Shown piece after piece: positions 28,683 through 36,607 of a stretch of 64,000 nt of DNA (the stretch's first letter is position 1; each line of letters starts with the position of its first letter). The notes below the pieces were generated by a model. The model had not been told where the DNA came from, did not search any database, and worked only from the letters and a program-made list of their open reading frames with translations. The DNA comes from Candidatus Phaeomarinobacter ectocarpi. GTDB lineage: Bacteria > Pseudomonadota > Alphaproteobacteria > CGMCC-115125. A program made the position numbers and the translations under genes. The DNA is taken from positions 1,954,677 to 2,018,676 of the forward strand of contig NZ_HG966617.1 in the NCBI RefSeq assembly GCF_000689395.1. The letters run 5' to 3'.

Positions 28683-29099
28683 CTATTCGTCGCGATAGAC
28701 TTTCTCGCGCCGCTCATGCGCTTCTTGTGCCTCAATGGAGAGCGTCGCAATTGGACGCGCTTCCAGACGCTTGAGCCCGATCGGCTCACCGGTCTCTTCG
28801 CAATATCCGTAGGTGCCCTCTTCAATGCGCTTGATCGCGGCATTGATCTTGTTCACCAGCTTGCGCTGCCGGTCACGGGCCCGCAGTTCGAGCGACCGTT
28901 CCGTCTCTGACGACGCACGGTCGGTCAGGTCTGGATGGTGGCTCGTATCTTCCTGAAGGTTCGTGATCGTTTCGCGTGTCTCCCGGAGGATGTCTTCCTT
29001 CCAGTCGATCAACTTGCGGCGGAAATATTCCTTCTGCCGATCATTCATAAAGGGCTCGTCGTCAGACGGCGTGTAATCCTTGGTCAACTCAGCGGTCAC
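28683..29099 (-). CDS. dksA: DksA-type RNA polymerase-binding transcription factor with degenerate zinc finger
   Basis: The 138-residue protein has a coiled coil with the tip DLTDRASSETERSLELRARDRQRKLVNKI and the C-terminal GTYGYCEETGEPIGLKRLEARPIATLS. DksA binds the polymerase secondary channel and works with ppGpp. Three of the four zinc-binding Cys of classical DksA are replaced (pattern C-T-S-A), a redox-insensitive form also known from some other proteobacteria. A GTG start at 29099 is preferred because GGGAG precedes it at good spacing; an upstream GTG (29117) is the alternative. It stands alone inside the flagellar cluster. Confidence 0.93.
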   Translation of the reverse strand: MTAELTKDYTPSDDEPFMNDRQKEYFRRKLIDWKEDILRETRETITNLQEDTSHHPDLTDRASSETERSLELRARDRQRKLVNKINAAIKRIEEGTYGYCEETGEPIGLKRLEARPIATLSIEAQEAHERREKVYRDE

Positions 29100-29262
29100 C
29101 GGTGTCTCTCCCTTCACTGGCGCCAGCTACCTCCGTACAGATGAAGGTGGCTTGATGGCGCGGGAATATATCGGCGGGTTCGACGATGCACAACATCGCC
29201 TTGCAGGCTTAGTCCATGAATTATTTGTATAATTTCGCCTCTTGCACCCTCAGATGTGCAGG

Positions 29263-29700
29263 TTACTGCGCAAAAAGCTGTTCATACTTGGCCAGTTCAA
29301 CTCTTGCGCGCAGCTCAATTTCGTCCAGCACATGGGCCAGGCGCGGGTCCTGAAAGGTCGCGCTCGAATCACGGCGCTGCTCTACCAGTTTCAGCAGCTG
29401 ATCCAGCTTCTGCTTTGATACGCCGCCTGCCAGGAGCGATAGTTTGATGTCGTCGAGAATATCCAGCATGGCTTCCGCACGGACCACAGCCTTCCGGCTT
29501 TCGTCAGTAGCGGTGTCCACTTCCTGAAGACCAATCAATGCATCAACCGGCGCGACCGATGCCACAGAGCCTGTTGAGTGTGCAGCGTCAGCCTGCCCTA
29601 GTCCGTCCACACGGAATTGTTCGCCGCCCGCTGACCGGGGTTTCCCGGCGCGGCCTGCGGTAGCTGGTCCCTGCGCACGTCCTGCGCCGCCAACTTTCAT
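29263..29700 (-). CDS. fliX: Flagellar assembly regulator FliX
   Basis: The 145-residue protein begins MKVGGAGRAQGP, as FliX proteins do. Its conserved C-terminal helical region is LIGLQEVDTATDESRKAVVRAEAMLDILDDIKLSLLAGG...LAHVLDEIELRARVELAKYEQL. In Caulobacter FliX couples basal-body assembly to the activator FlbD, and so to sigma-54 promoters. The start is supported by AGGAG. A perfect CtrA box lies 76 bp upstream, and it is divergent from flgI. Confidence 0.9.
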   Translation of the reverse strand: MKVGGAGRAQGPATAGRAGKPRSAGGEQFRVDGLGQADAAHSTGSVASVAPVDALIGLQEVDTATDESRKAVVRAEAMLDILDDIKLSLLAGGVSKQKLDQLLKLVEQRRDSSATFQDPRLAHVLDEIELRARVELAKYEQLFAQ

Positions 29701-29775
29701 GGGCCAAGGCTCCTGCCAAATGGGGCGCGCAAATCGCACCCGTGTCTCTACAGGGTGCACGCTGCGCCAAACTGC

Positions 29776-29790
29776 TTAATGCCGCCTTAA
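29776..29790. promoter_or_regulatory. CtrA box for fliX
   Basis: TTAA-TGCCGCC-TTAA is a perfect CtrA consensus 76 bp upstream of fliX in the 309-bp fliX/flgI divergent region. Confidence 0.78.
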
Positions 29791-29824
29791 CGGTGTCTCG
29801 CCAACTGGGCAGAAGCTGCCGGGT

Positions 29825-29851
29825 TGCCGCGTCAAACGGCAGTCCGTGCCG
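29825..29851. promoter_or_regulatory. Candidate FlbD-type enhancer upstream of flgI
   Basis: The two overlapping dyads TGCCG-N7-CGGCA (29825-29841) and CGGCA-GTCCG-TGCCG (29837-29851) share a half-site. They lie 65-90 bp upstream of the sigma-54 promoter at 29915. The second has the same CGGCA-N5-TGCCG architecture as the sites before flgF and flgE. Confidence 0.6.
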
Positions 29852-29914
29852 GGTTTTCAATAATCGCTGCGCAAAATAATCAAGCAAAATCAATGGGTTG
29901 CAAAACATGCGGCG

Positions 29915-29930
29915 TGGCACGGGTTTCGCA
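29915..29930 (+). promoter_or_regulatory. Sigma-54 promoter of flgI
   Basis: TGGCACG-GGTT-TCGCA has a perfect -24 element, GG and GC 10 nt apart, and one change in the -12 box. It is 80 bp upstream of flgI. Confidence 0.7.
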
Positions 29931-30009
29931 GAACCAAGCGCAAAGCATATCCACCGGTGCGCCAGCCTGAACCTGACATCGCACCCAAGAGAACGGAACA
30001 CCGACCCGA

Positions 30010-31149
30010 ATGTTGTTCTTTGCACGCAAATCACTTTCAAGCGCCCGCATCGTCCTGGCGCTCACCATCGCAGCCTCCATGCTGTGGCCGGTGGCCGCCC
30101 AGGCCTCGTCGCGCATCAAGGATCTCGCCTCCGTTGAAGGCATCCGAGAAAACCATCTGGTCGGATATGGCCTTGTGGTTGGTCTGGATGGATCCGGCGA
30201 CAGCCTGCGGAATGCACCGTTCACCCGTCAGAGCCTGCAATCCATGCTGGAACGTCTGGGCGTGAACACCCGCGACGCGACCCTCAACACAAACAATGTG
30301 GCCGCCGTCATGGTCACCGGCAATCTGCCAGCCTTCGGCTCCCAGGGCAGCCGCATGGACATCACAGTCTCCACGCTTGGCGACGCTTCCAGCCTGCTGG
30401 GCGGCACCCTTCTGGTGACACCGCTCATGGGCGCTGACGGCGAAGTCTATGCCGTGGCGCAGGGCCCCGTTGCGATTGCGGGTTTCAGTGCGGAAGGCGA
30501 TGGCGCCAGCGTCAAGCGCGGCGTTGCCACATCCGGCCGCATTCCCAACGGCGCCATCATCGAACGTGAAATTGCCTTTGCGCTCGAAGACATGAGCACG
30601 GTGCGGCTGTCCCTCCACAACCCGGACCTCACCACCGCCCAGCGCATGGCCAACGTCATCAACACCTTTGTTGGCGGCAGCACTGCCCAGGCAATGGACC
30701 CGTCAACGGTGTCACTTACCGTGCCACAGAAGGGCAAGGGCAGCGTTGTCAGCATGCTGACGGAAATCGAGCAGCTGCGTGTTGCGCCTGACAGCCCCGC
30801 CAAGGTCGTGATTGATGAAGCCTCCGGCGTCATTGTCATGGGCAAAGATGTCCGCGTCTCCACCGTCGCCATTGCCCAGGGCAACCTGACAATTCGCGTG
30901 ACCGAAACACCGCAGGTAAGCCAGCCCAACCCCTTTGCTGAACAGGGCGACACGGTTGTTGTACCCCGCACTGACATTCAGGTGGACGATGATGCGGAAA
31001 ACCGCCTCGGCCTCCTGCGCGAAGGCGTAACCCTTGAAAGCCTCGTGGACGGCCTCAACTCCCTTGGTGTTGGCCCACGCGACATGATCTCCATTCTGCA
31101 GACCATCCGCGCCTCAGGTGCGCTGCAGGCAGAGCTGGAGGTTCTCTAG
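30010..31149 (+). CDS. flgI: Flagellar P-ring protein FlgI
   Basis: This 379-residue periplasmic protein has a signal peptide ending VAAQASS (about residue 34). FlgI blocks include RIKDLASVEGIRENHLVGYGLVVGLDGSGDS, NVAAVMVTGNLPAFGSQGSRMDITVS and the C-terminal LRASGALQAELEV-type ending. It forms the P ring in the peptidoglycan layer. It is immediately followed by flgJ, with no gap. Confidence 0.97.
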   Translation: MLFFARKSLSSARIVLALTIAASMLWPVAAQASSRIKDLASVEGIRENHLVGYGLVVGLDGSGDSLRNAPFTRQSLQSMLERLGVNTRDATLNTNNVAAVMVTGNLPAFGSQGSRMDITVSTLGDASSLLGGTLLVTPLMGADGEVYAVAQGPVAIAGFSAEGDGASVKRGVATSGRIPNGAIIEREIAFALEDMSTVRLSLHNPDLTTAQRMANVINTFVGGSTAQAMDPSTVSLTVPQKGKGSVVSMLTEIEQLRVAPDSPAKVVIDEASGVIVMGKDVRVSTVAIAQGNLTIRVTETPQVSQPNPFAEQGDTVVVPRTDIQVDDDAENRLGLLREGVTLESLVDGLNSLGVGPRDMISILQTIRASGALQAELEVL

Positions 31150-31551
31150 ATGGACCTCTCCCTCCCCGCGCCTGTTGCTGCAAATTCGTTTGGTCAGGTT
31201 CTGCCAAAGGCTCTGGCCCATGCCCCCAAGGCATCCACGCCCATGTCGCCGGCCAAGGAACAGGCCATGCGCGAAACGGCGCAGGAATTTGAAGCCGTCT
31301 TCATCGGTCAGATGACAGAAGCCATGTTCGCCGGTCTTGAAACCGAGGAACCCTTTGGCGGCGGCCACGCTGAAAAGATGTGGCGATCGCAGTTGTCTCA
31401 GGAGATGGGCCGGTCCATCAGCGCGTCCGGCGGCATCGGCATCGCAGATTCCGTTTACCGCTCCATGATCGCGCAGCAGGAAGCAGCCCTTAATCCCCTG
31501 CCGCAACCCACACCACCGACACAAGCTGCTGCAGCGGCTTACGCCACCTAG
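31150..31551 (+). CDS. flgJ: Rod-binding protein, FlgJ N-terminal domain only
   Basis: This 133-residue protein matches only the N-terminal rod-cap half of enterobacterial FlgJ (RETAQEFEAVFIGQMTEAMFAGLETEEPFGGGHAEKMWRSQLSQEMGRSI). It lacks the C-terminal muramidase, as is usual in alphaproteobacteria, so another enzyme must open the peptidoglycan. The ATG follows the flgI stop directly, with GGAGG inside the flgI end. Confidence 0.92.
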   Translation: MDLSLPAPVAANSFGQVLPKALAHAPKASTPMSPAKEQAMRETAQEFEAVFIGQMTEAMFAGLETEEPFGGGHAEKMWRSQLSQEMGRSISASGGIGIADSVYRSMIAQQEAALNPLPQPTPPTQAAAAAYAT

Positions 31552-31579
31552 ACATTTCGAAAATCACAGGTCCAATCCC

Positions 31580-32059
31580 ATGAGCAACTTCCAGATGCAG
31601 CAGCCCCCCGCTCCCAAGCAGTGGCAGCCGCCCGTTACCTTTCTTGAGGACATGGCGTCCCTGGCAACCGCCCTAGACACCATCATCACCAAGGAAAACG
31701 CTCTGGCCCAGGACAACAAGCTGGCCGACATCGCCGACATGGCCAGCGAAAAAACGCAGCTGGCCGTCGACTATGACCGGCATGTCCGTGCCCTGAAGGC
31801 AGACCCGTCCAGGCTCCATGCCGCTCCTGAAAAGGTCCGCGTCGGGCTGAAAACAGCCATCTCATCGCTTGAAAGCAAGCTTGCAGACAATGAACGCTAT
31901 CTGGGCGCTGCCAAGTCCATTTCAGAAGGTATCGTGCAGGCTGCAGCCCGCGCCGCCAGCGAAGCACAGGCACCGACCATCGGATACGTGCCGAAATCAA
32001 CGGCCAAAACCCGCCCGATGGCCGCAGCCGCCACCATCGCTTTGGACAAGCGCGTCTAG
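31580..32059 (+). CDS. FlgN-like flagellar chaperone
   Basis: This 159-residue, largely helical protein has a Pro/Gln-rich N-terminus and a heptad-like stretch, LATALDTIITKENALAQDNKLADIADMASEKTQLAVDYDRHVRAL. That stretch fits the FlgN family of chaperones for the junction proteins FlgK and FlgL. A later helix pair (about 85-120) ends with KSTAKTRPMA. It follows flgJ by 28 bp, the usual place of flgN in alphaproteobacteria. Confidence 0.75.
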   Translation: MSNFQMQQPPAPKQWQPPVTFLEDMASLATALDTIITKENALAQDNKLADIADMASEKTQLAVDYDRHVRALKADPSRLHAAPEKVRVGLKTAISSLESKLADNERYLGAAKSISEGIVQAAARAASEAQAPTIGYVPKSTAKTRPMAAAATIALDKRV

Positions 32060-32220
32060 CTGCCGGGTGACGGGTGCTGCGGAAACATAAAGCTTTCGTG
32101 AAACCGCAAGCCACGCATTAACAGAATGTTCAAACCTCTATGGGCAAAATTTGCCTAGGTTTGCATGTGCACGCCTGCAGGCAGTGGGATGCTTGCTAAC
32201 CGGGGGGCGCGACCCAAGAA

Positions 32221-32604
32221 ATGGGTGCAGCCATGGAAAGTATTTCTGGGCCCCGGCCCTTAGCAGATCCGATTACAGCACCGCGTGCAGCCACGCCGTC
32301 GGGACCAATTGCGTCCGGCGCCAAGTCTGTTCCACCGGTTGAACGCTCAAACGGATCACAAAACCAGACCACGCAGCAGCAGGACCCTGCTCTATTGCGC
32401 AAGGCCCTTGAGGCGCTCGAAAAGCGTTTGCCGGTCAATGTCAGCCTGGACATTACCTATGACGACACCATCAAGCGCGAAGTCGTACGCGGAACCAGCA
32501 AGGTCACCGGGGAAACCGTCATGGAATTTCCCACGGAGCAGATGCAAAAGCTGATCCGCGGTCTGCGCGAAGAACTCGGCCTGACAGTGGATGAGCAGGT
32601 CTAG
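32221..32604 (+). CDS. FlaG-family flagellar protein
   Basis: This 127-residue protein has an unstructured Pro/Ser/Thr-rich half and then a compact FlaG-type domain, VNVSLDITYDDTIKREVVRGTSKVTGETVMEFPTEQMQKLIRGLREEL. The TGE-V--FPTE core is the FlaG hallmark; FlaG proteins influence filament length or export. The start may be the ATG used or the Met four codons on. A 161-bp gap separates it from flgN, with only a TTAA half-site noted near 32118. Confidence 0.72.
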   Translation: MGAAMESISGPRPLADPITAPRAATPSGPIASGAKSVPPVERSNGSQNQTTQQQDPALLRKALEALEKRLPVNVSLDITYDDTIKREVVRGTSKVTGETVMEFPTEQMQKLIRGLREELGLTVDEQV

Positions 32605-32651
32605 GGATGAGCCGGGCGAGGCTCATCTGATTTGCTGATTTGGAGCAGGCA

Positions 32652-32666
32652 TTAAGACGCCGGTAA
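32652..32666. promoter_or_regulatory. CtrA-like box before the TPR-glycosyltransferase gene (one mismatch)
   Basis: TTAA-GACGCCG-GTAA differs at one base from the CtrA consensus and lies 64 bp upstream of the TPR-glycosyltransferase start. Single mismatched sites occur by chance, so weight is low. Confidence 0.35.
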
Positions 32667-32729
32667 CCACGATCTGCGACTTAGGAAGCTGGTATTATTG
32701 CCAGGTCCAGATTCGTCAAAGGCTGTTCC

Positions 32730-34874
32730 ATGTCCGCATCCCTTCCAAAGACAACGGCACACGTCGTCGCTGAAGAGTTCAATCGCGCCATCGACAGCCA
32801 CCAAAAAGGCAAGCTGGACCGCGCCAAACGCGGCTACAAACGCGTCCTTCAGTCCGCACCCAATCACGCCTCGGCAATACATCTGCTCGGTGTTCTGGAT
32901 CTACAGCGCGGCAACCCCGAGGCTGCAGCAGCGCTGATCGAAAAAGCCATTGGCATTGATCCAAACATGGCGGCCGCACATTACAATCTGGCGCGCTGCC
33001 GAAAATTGCTAGGTCAGCTGCAAGCCGCCCTAGCGTCTGCGGACCATTGTCTCAGCATTACACCCGATGATTTGGATGCCCTGCTTCTCAAGGGCAATGC
33101 ACTTAATGAACTTGAGCGCCCCGAAGAAGCCATTACAACATTTTCTGAGGTACTGGAGCTCAATCCGGACCTGTCCCCGGTTCGCGGTGCCCGCATCTGC
33201 TTGTACCTTGGCCAAGGCCGGACGAATGCAGCCGCTTTGGACATGGCGTACATCATCGAAAACACCGATGATCCGGTGTCTGTCTTGAATAGCGTCGCAG
33301 CGAAACTCCTGGATCAGGGCGACAATGAAAACGCCCTGAAGGTTCTGGAAAAGGCGACAGACACCGACCCATCCGACAAGCATACACTGTCGCTGATCGC
33401 GGGCGCACTTATTGACTTGGATCGCAATACAGACGCGCTCCCCATTGTAAAGCAGTTGCTGGATGACGACCCCGACGATGTGCTCGCCCAGTTGAAGATG
33501 GGGTTTTTGCTCGCCAACCTGAAACGTTTCAAAGATGCTCTTCCGATCCTCCAGGGTGTTCTCAAACACAGGCCTGAAGATTCAGCACTGCTGTTGAAGC
33601 TGGCCTACACGCACCAGTCGCTTGAGCAGTTCGACGAAGCAATCGCCTACTACGAGAAGCTCAAAATCCTCGAGCCCACCGAAGCACGAACCTGGTCAAA
33701 CCTGGTCGGCCTCTATGTCGGACTGGAAGACTACGAAAAAGCAATTGATGAAGGCATGGAGGCCCTGCGGATCAACCCGAATGTTGAGCAGAGCTATCTC
33801 AACCTGGCCGTCATGTTCCAGAGACTCGGCGATTTTGACAAGGCCGCCGACCTGTATCGTCGTGCCGTCGAGGTCAACCCGAACTACTCCACCGCCGGCT
33901 CTAACCTAGCCCATTTGCTTCTTGCGCACGGAAAAATCGAGGACGGCTGGGACCTGTATGCGCATGGATTTGCGGCCGGTCTGCGGCTCCCCCTGCGCCA
34001 GTTCAACACCGACCTTTGGCGCGGCGAAGACATTGCTGACCGCACGATACTCGCTTGGAAAGAACAGGGTATCGGTGACGACGTCCGCTTTGCATCATGC
34101 TACCCGGACCTGATCCAGCGCGCTGGCCATGTGATCATTGAGACAGATGCCCGCCTTGTCCCGCTGTACCAACGCTCATTCCCGCAGGCGTCCGTGCGCG
34201 CTCAACGCACTGATCCATCACTTGTGCCGGTCGGTCCACCCGACTTCAGCACCCATACGCCTGCCGGCCAGTTGCCAACTATTTTTAGACGATCTCTCGA
34301 TGCTTTTCCTGCGGAAGACGGATATCTGAAGCCAGATCCTGAACGCGTTGCCTATTGGCGCGAGAAAGTCGAAGCGGCCGGCGAAGGCATCCGGGTCGGT
34401 CTTGCATGGCGAAGCATGCACCAGAATGTCTCCAGAAACCGCACCTACACTGAGTTGGAGGACTGGGCGCGCCTGATTGCAACGCCGGGCATCACAGCAA
34501 TCAACCTGCAATACGATGATCCCAGTGATGAAGTGCGAGCGTTCGCCGAAAAAACCGGCCTGACGTTGCATATCATGGACGGTATCGACCTAAAGGATGA
34601 CCTCGACGACGCCGCCGCACTCAGCAAGGCATGTGATCTCGTCATAAGTGCGGGCACATCAGTAGCCGACATGGCCGCCGCAGTCGGCACGCCTGCAATG
34701 TTTTACGGCGAGAACCGACACCCCATGCAGCTGGGGACTGATCACTTCCCCTGGTACCCATCAGCACGATTTATCGGGATCGGACCAAAACAGCCGGTTT
34801 CGGAAATCGTCGATATCATTACCAGCGACGTGCAAGCTTTCGCGGCACGTTACCTCGACGGCGAATTCAAATAG
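32730..34874 (+). CDS. TPR protein with C-terminal glycosyltransferase-like domain, candidate flagellin glycosyltransferase (FlmG-like)
   Basis: This 714-residue cytoplasmic protein has an N-terminal array of about nine TPR-type repeats (residues about 10-400, e.g. AIHLLGVLDLQRGNPEAAAALIEKAIGIDPNMAAAHYNLARCRKLLGQL). A GT-B-like C-terminal region includes WKEQGIGDDVRFASCYPDL, GIRVGLAWRSMHQNVSRNR, and DLVISAGTSVADMAAAVGTPAMF. This domain order matches Caulobacter FlmG, where TPRs bind flagellin and the C-terminus adds a nonulosonic acid. It lies directly before two flagellin genes, which supports that role. The sugar donor and activity are not shown by sequence; no sugar-synthesis genes are in the window. 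Confidence 0.8.
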   Translation: MSASLPKTTAHVVAEEFNRAIDSHQKGKLDRAKRGYKRVLQSAPNHASAIHLLGVLDLQRGNPEAAAALIEKAIGIDPNMAAAHYNLARCRKLLGQLQAALASADHCLSITPDDLDALLLKGNALNELERPEEAITTFSEVLELNPDLSPVRGARICLYLGQGRTNAAALDMAYIIENTDDPVSVLNSVAAKLLDQGDNENALKVLEKATDTDPSDKHTLSLIAGALIDLDRNTDALPIVKQLLDDDPDDVLAQLKMGFLLANLKRFKDALPILQGVLKHRPEDSALLLKLAYTHQSLEQFDEAIAYYEKLKILEPTEARTWSNLVGLYVGLEDYEKAIDEGMEALRINPNVEQSYLNLAVMFQRLGDFDKAADLYRRAVEVNPNYSTAGSNLAHLLLAHGKIEDGWDLYAHGFAAGLRLPLRQFNTDLWRGEDIADRTILAWKEQGIGDDVRFASCYPDLIQRAGHVIIETDARLVPLYQRSFPQASVRAQRTDPSLVPVGPPDFSTHTPAGQLPTIFRRSLDAFPAEDGYLKPDPERVAYWREKVEAAGEGIRVGLAWRSMHQNVSRNRTYTELEDWARLIATPGITAINLQYDDPSDEVRAFAEKTGLTLHIMDGIDLKDDLDDAAALSKACDLVISAGTSVADMAAAVGTPAMFYGENRHPMQLGTDHFPWYPSARFIGIGPKQPVSEIVDIITSDVQAFAARYLDGEFK

Positions 34875-34936
34875 TCCACAGGTTTTGAATTCGGCGCCTG
34901 AGGGTCTCCCCCAGGCCGTCTGCGGCACAGACTACC

Positions 34937-34971
34937 CGGCATTTTATGCCTCCTGACGGCAATGACTGCCC
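34937..34971. promoter_or_regulatory. Tandem candidate FlbD-type enhancers upstream of flagellin 1
   Basis: CGGCA-TTTTA-TGCCT (34937-34951) and CGGCA-ATGAC-TGCCC (34957-34971) are two copies spaced 20 bp centre to centre, about two helical turns. They lie 55-90 bp upstream of the sigma-54 promoter. Each differs at the last base from the CGGCA-N5-TGCCG sites at flgF, flgI and flgE. Confidence 0.6.
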
Positions 34972-35024
34972 TATGGCTGTCAGGACAAACATCATAAACC
35001 ATTGATTTTATTGATATTTTGAAG

Positions 35025-35040
35025 TGGCACGGCTTGTGCT
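35025..35040 (+). promoter_or_regulatory. Sigma-54 promoter of flagellin 1
   Basis: TGGCACG-GCTT-GTGCT has a perfect -24 element and GG/GC spacing of 10 nt, with GTGC at -12. It lies 207 bp upstream of the flagellin ATG. Confidence 0.7.
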
Positions 35041-35142
35041 CCTACTACGTCATCATGCTGGTCGCATTGAACCAGCCGGGTGATGACGGAACGAATGATC
35101 GAAACCACAAGTGTTTCAAATTCTGTCATCGACCGAGCTGAG

Positions 35143-35157
35143 TTTACCGGTGATTAA
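35143..35157. promoter_or_regulatory. CtrA-like site in the flagellin 1 leader (one mismatch)
   Basis: TTTA-CCGGTGA-TTAA lies downstream of the sigma-54 start point. If real it could act as a repressor site, but one half-site is imperfect and a second TTAA follows out of phase. Confidence 0.25.
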
Positions 35158-35246
35158 GCATTAACGCGCAGTATCCGGCGTAACGAACTGGGACACTTTC
35201 CCTCAATCTTGAGGGCGCCGGTGTTGGTCCTAGGAGGACATGAGAT

Positions 35247-36386
35247 ATGGGTGACATAGTACTTTCCGCAGGTATCCGCTCAAACCTTTTGAGCATTCAG
35301 AATACCGCCAAACTTCTGGATCAGACGCAAACACGTCTGGCGACGGGCCTTAAGGTCAACGGTGCCATTGATGACCCGACCGCGTTCTTTACGGCGCAGG
35401 GCCTAAACAACCGCGCACGTGATCTGGAGTCCCTGCTCTCTTCCATGGACCAGGCCATTCAGACACTTGATGCTGCGGACCAGGGCATCCAGTCCGTCAT
35501 CAAGCTGATTGAGAATGCCAAAGCCACCGCCAACCAAGCGTTGGAAACAAAGGTGAAGGCATCCGCGGCTACCAGCACAAATTCGACAGCTTTTGTTGCA
35601 ACAACGGCAGTCAGCACGGTCACCGGCATTGATGCCGGCGACATCTTCACTATTCAGGTCGGAACCGCAGCCGCTATCGCCGTGACTGTCGGAGCCAGCA
35701 CCTCACACGTTTCAGCTCTGGTTGCCACCATCACCGGTTTGACCGGTGTGACCGCCTCCCTCACCTCAGAAGGCAAGATCAAGATCGAGGGTGACAACGG
35801 CGAAGATCTGACAATCACCGACACCACAGGATCTGCAGCAAACACACTGGGCGTAACAGGTACGGCCACGAACGGCACAAACCGGCGTACATTTGAAAGT
35901 GATTTCAACTCGTTGCGTGTGCAGATGGACCAGTTGGTCGGAGACGCTTCTTATAAGGGCGTGAATCTGTTGCAGGCCAACAATGACCTGACCGTATTCT
36001 TTAACGAAGGTCAGACATCGAGCCTTACAATCACCTCGAGACTCATGGATACGTCTTCTGGTGGTCTCAACATCTCTGAGATCATAGCAAAGGCTTGGAC
36101 GACAGATGGCAGTATCAATTCAGCCATTGACCAGCTCGATCAGGCCGTCAACACGCTGCGTCAGCAGGCCTCTACTTTCGGCGGCAACCTGTCAGTGGTC
36201 GAAACGCGCTCTGACTTCACAGAGAACATGATCAATACGTTGGTAGGCGGTGCGTCCAACCTCACTGTTGCCGATACCAATGAAGAAGGTGCAAATCTTC
36301 TGGCACTGCAGACCCGTCAGTCCCTGGGCACAACCGCCCTGTCGCTGGCATCACAGGCCGACCAGAACGTGTTGCAGCTCTTCTAA
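35247..36386 (+). CDS. Flagellin 1
   Basis: The 379-residue filament subunit has the D0/D1 helices at both ends (MGDIVLSAGIRSNLLSIQNTA and GANLLALQTRQSLGTTALSLASQADQNVLQLF). A Thr/Ser-rich central insert at about residues 105-212 resembles the Flagellin_IN motif (SALVATITGLTGVTASLTSEGKIKIEGDNGEDLTI). The insert is a likely surface domain. The gene is preceded by a sigma-54 promoter and two enhancer dyads and followed by a strong terminator. Its neighbour at 36608 is a same-length paralogue. FlbT and FlaF genes are downstream. Confidence 0.95.
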   Translation: MGDIVLSAGIRSNLLSIQNTAKLLDQTQTRLATGLKVNGAIDDPTAFFTAQGLNNRARDLESLLSSMDQAIQTLDAADQGIQSVIKLIENAKATANQALETKVKASAATSTNSTAFVATTAVSTVTGIDAGDIFTIQVGTAAAIAVTVGASTSHVSALVATITGLTGVTASLTSEGKIKIEGDNGEDLTITDTTGSAANTLGVTGTATNGTNRRTFESDFNSLRVQMDQLVGDASYKGVNLLQANNDLTVFFNEGQTSSLTITSRLMDTSSGGLNISEIIAKAWTTDGSINSAIDQLDQAVNTLRQQASTFGGNLSVVETRSDFTENMINTLVGGASNLTVADTNEEGANLLALQTRQSLGTTALSLASQADQNVLQLF

Positions 36387-36408
36387 AAGCGACACGGCAA
36401 AAATATTC

Positions 36409-36446
36409 AAGGGCGGTTGCATTTTTTGCAACCGCCCTTTTTGTTT
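36409..36446 (+). terminator. Intrinsic terminator after flagellin 1
   Basis: A 13-bp perfect stem (AAGGGCGGTTGCA / TGCAACCGCCCTT) with a T5 loop is followed by a TTTTTG run. It separates the two flagellin genes into independent units. Confidence 0.9.
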
Positions 36447-36607
36447 GATTTCTGGGGTTTCTGCCCTGCTTTGGGCACTGGCGCCGCGAAGCACCGCGTG
36501 CCTGTACGATTGCAGTAACTCCCCTTTAAGACCTTTCCGCCAGCATGACCATCGACACCTCAGAAAGAGGGTCTGATTAGTTATTTTCCTAGGAAAGGAA
36601 CATCCAC

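Larger units (their letters stand above)
34875..35246. promoter_or_regulatory. Intergenic regulatory region upstream of flagellin 1
   Basis: This 372-bp non-coding region holds two enhancer-type dyads, a sigma-54 promoter and a CtrA-like half-perfect site, listed separately. AGGAGG lies just before the flagellin ATG. The leader downstream of the promoter is about 190 nt, long enough for post-transcriptional control, for example by FlbT. I see no small gene. Confidence 0.7.

Noticed and set aside
29824-29852. The TGCCG/CGGCA hairpins as transcription terminators
   Set aside because: They lack T runs and lie upstream of flgI in a promoter region, and the same dyad recurs at other sigma-54 promoters.
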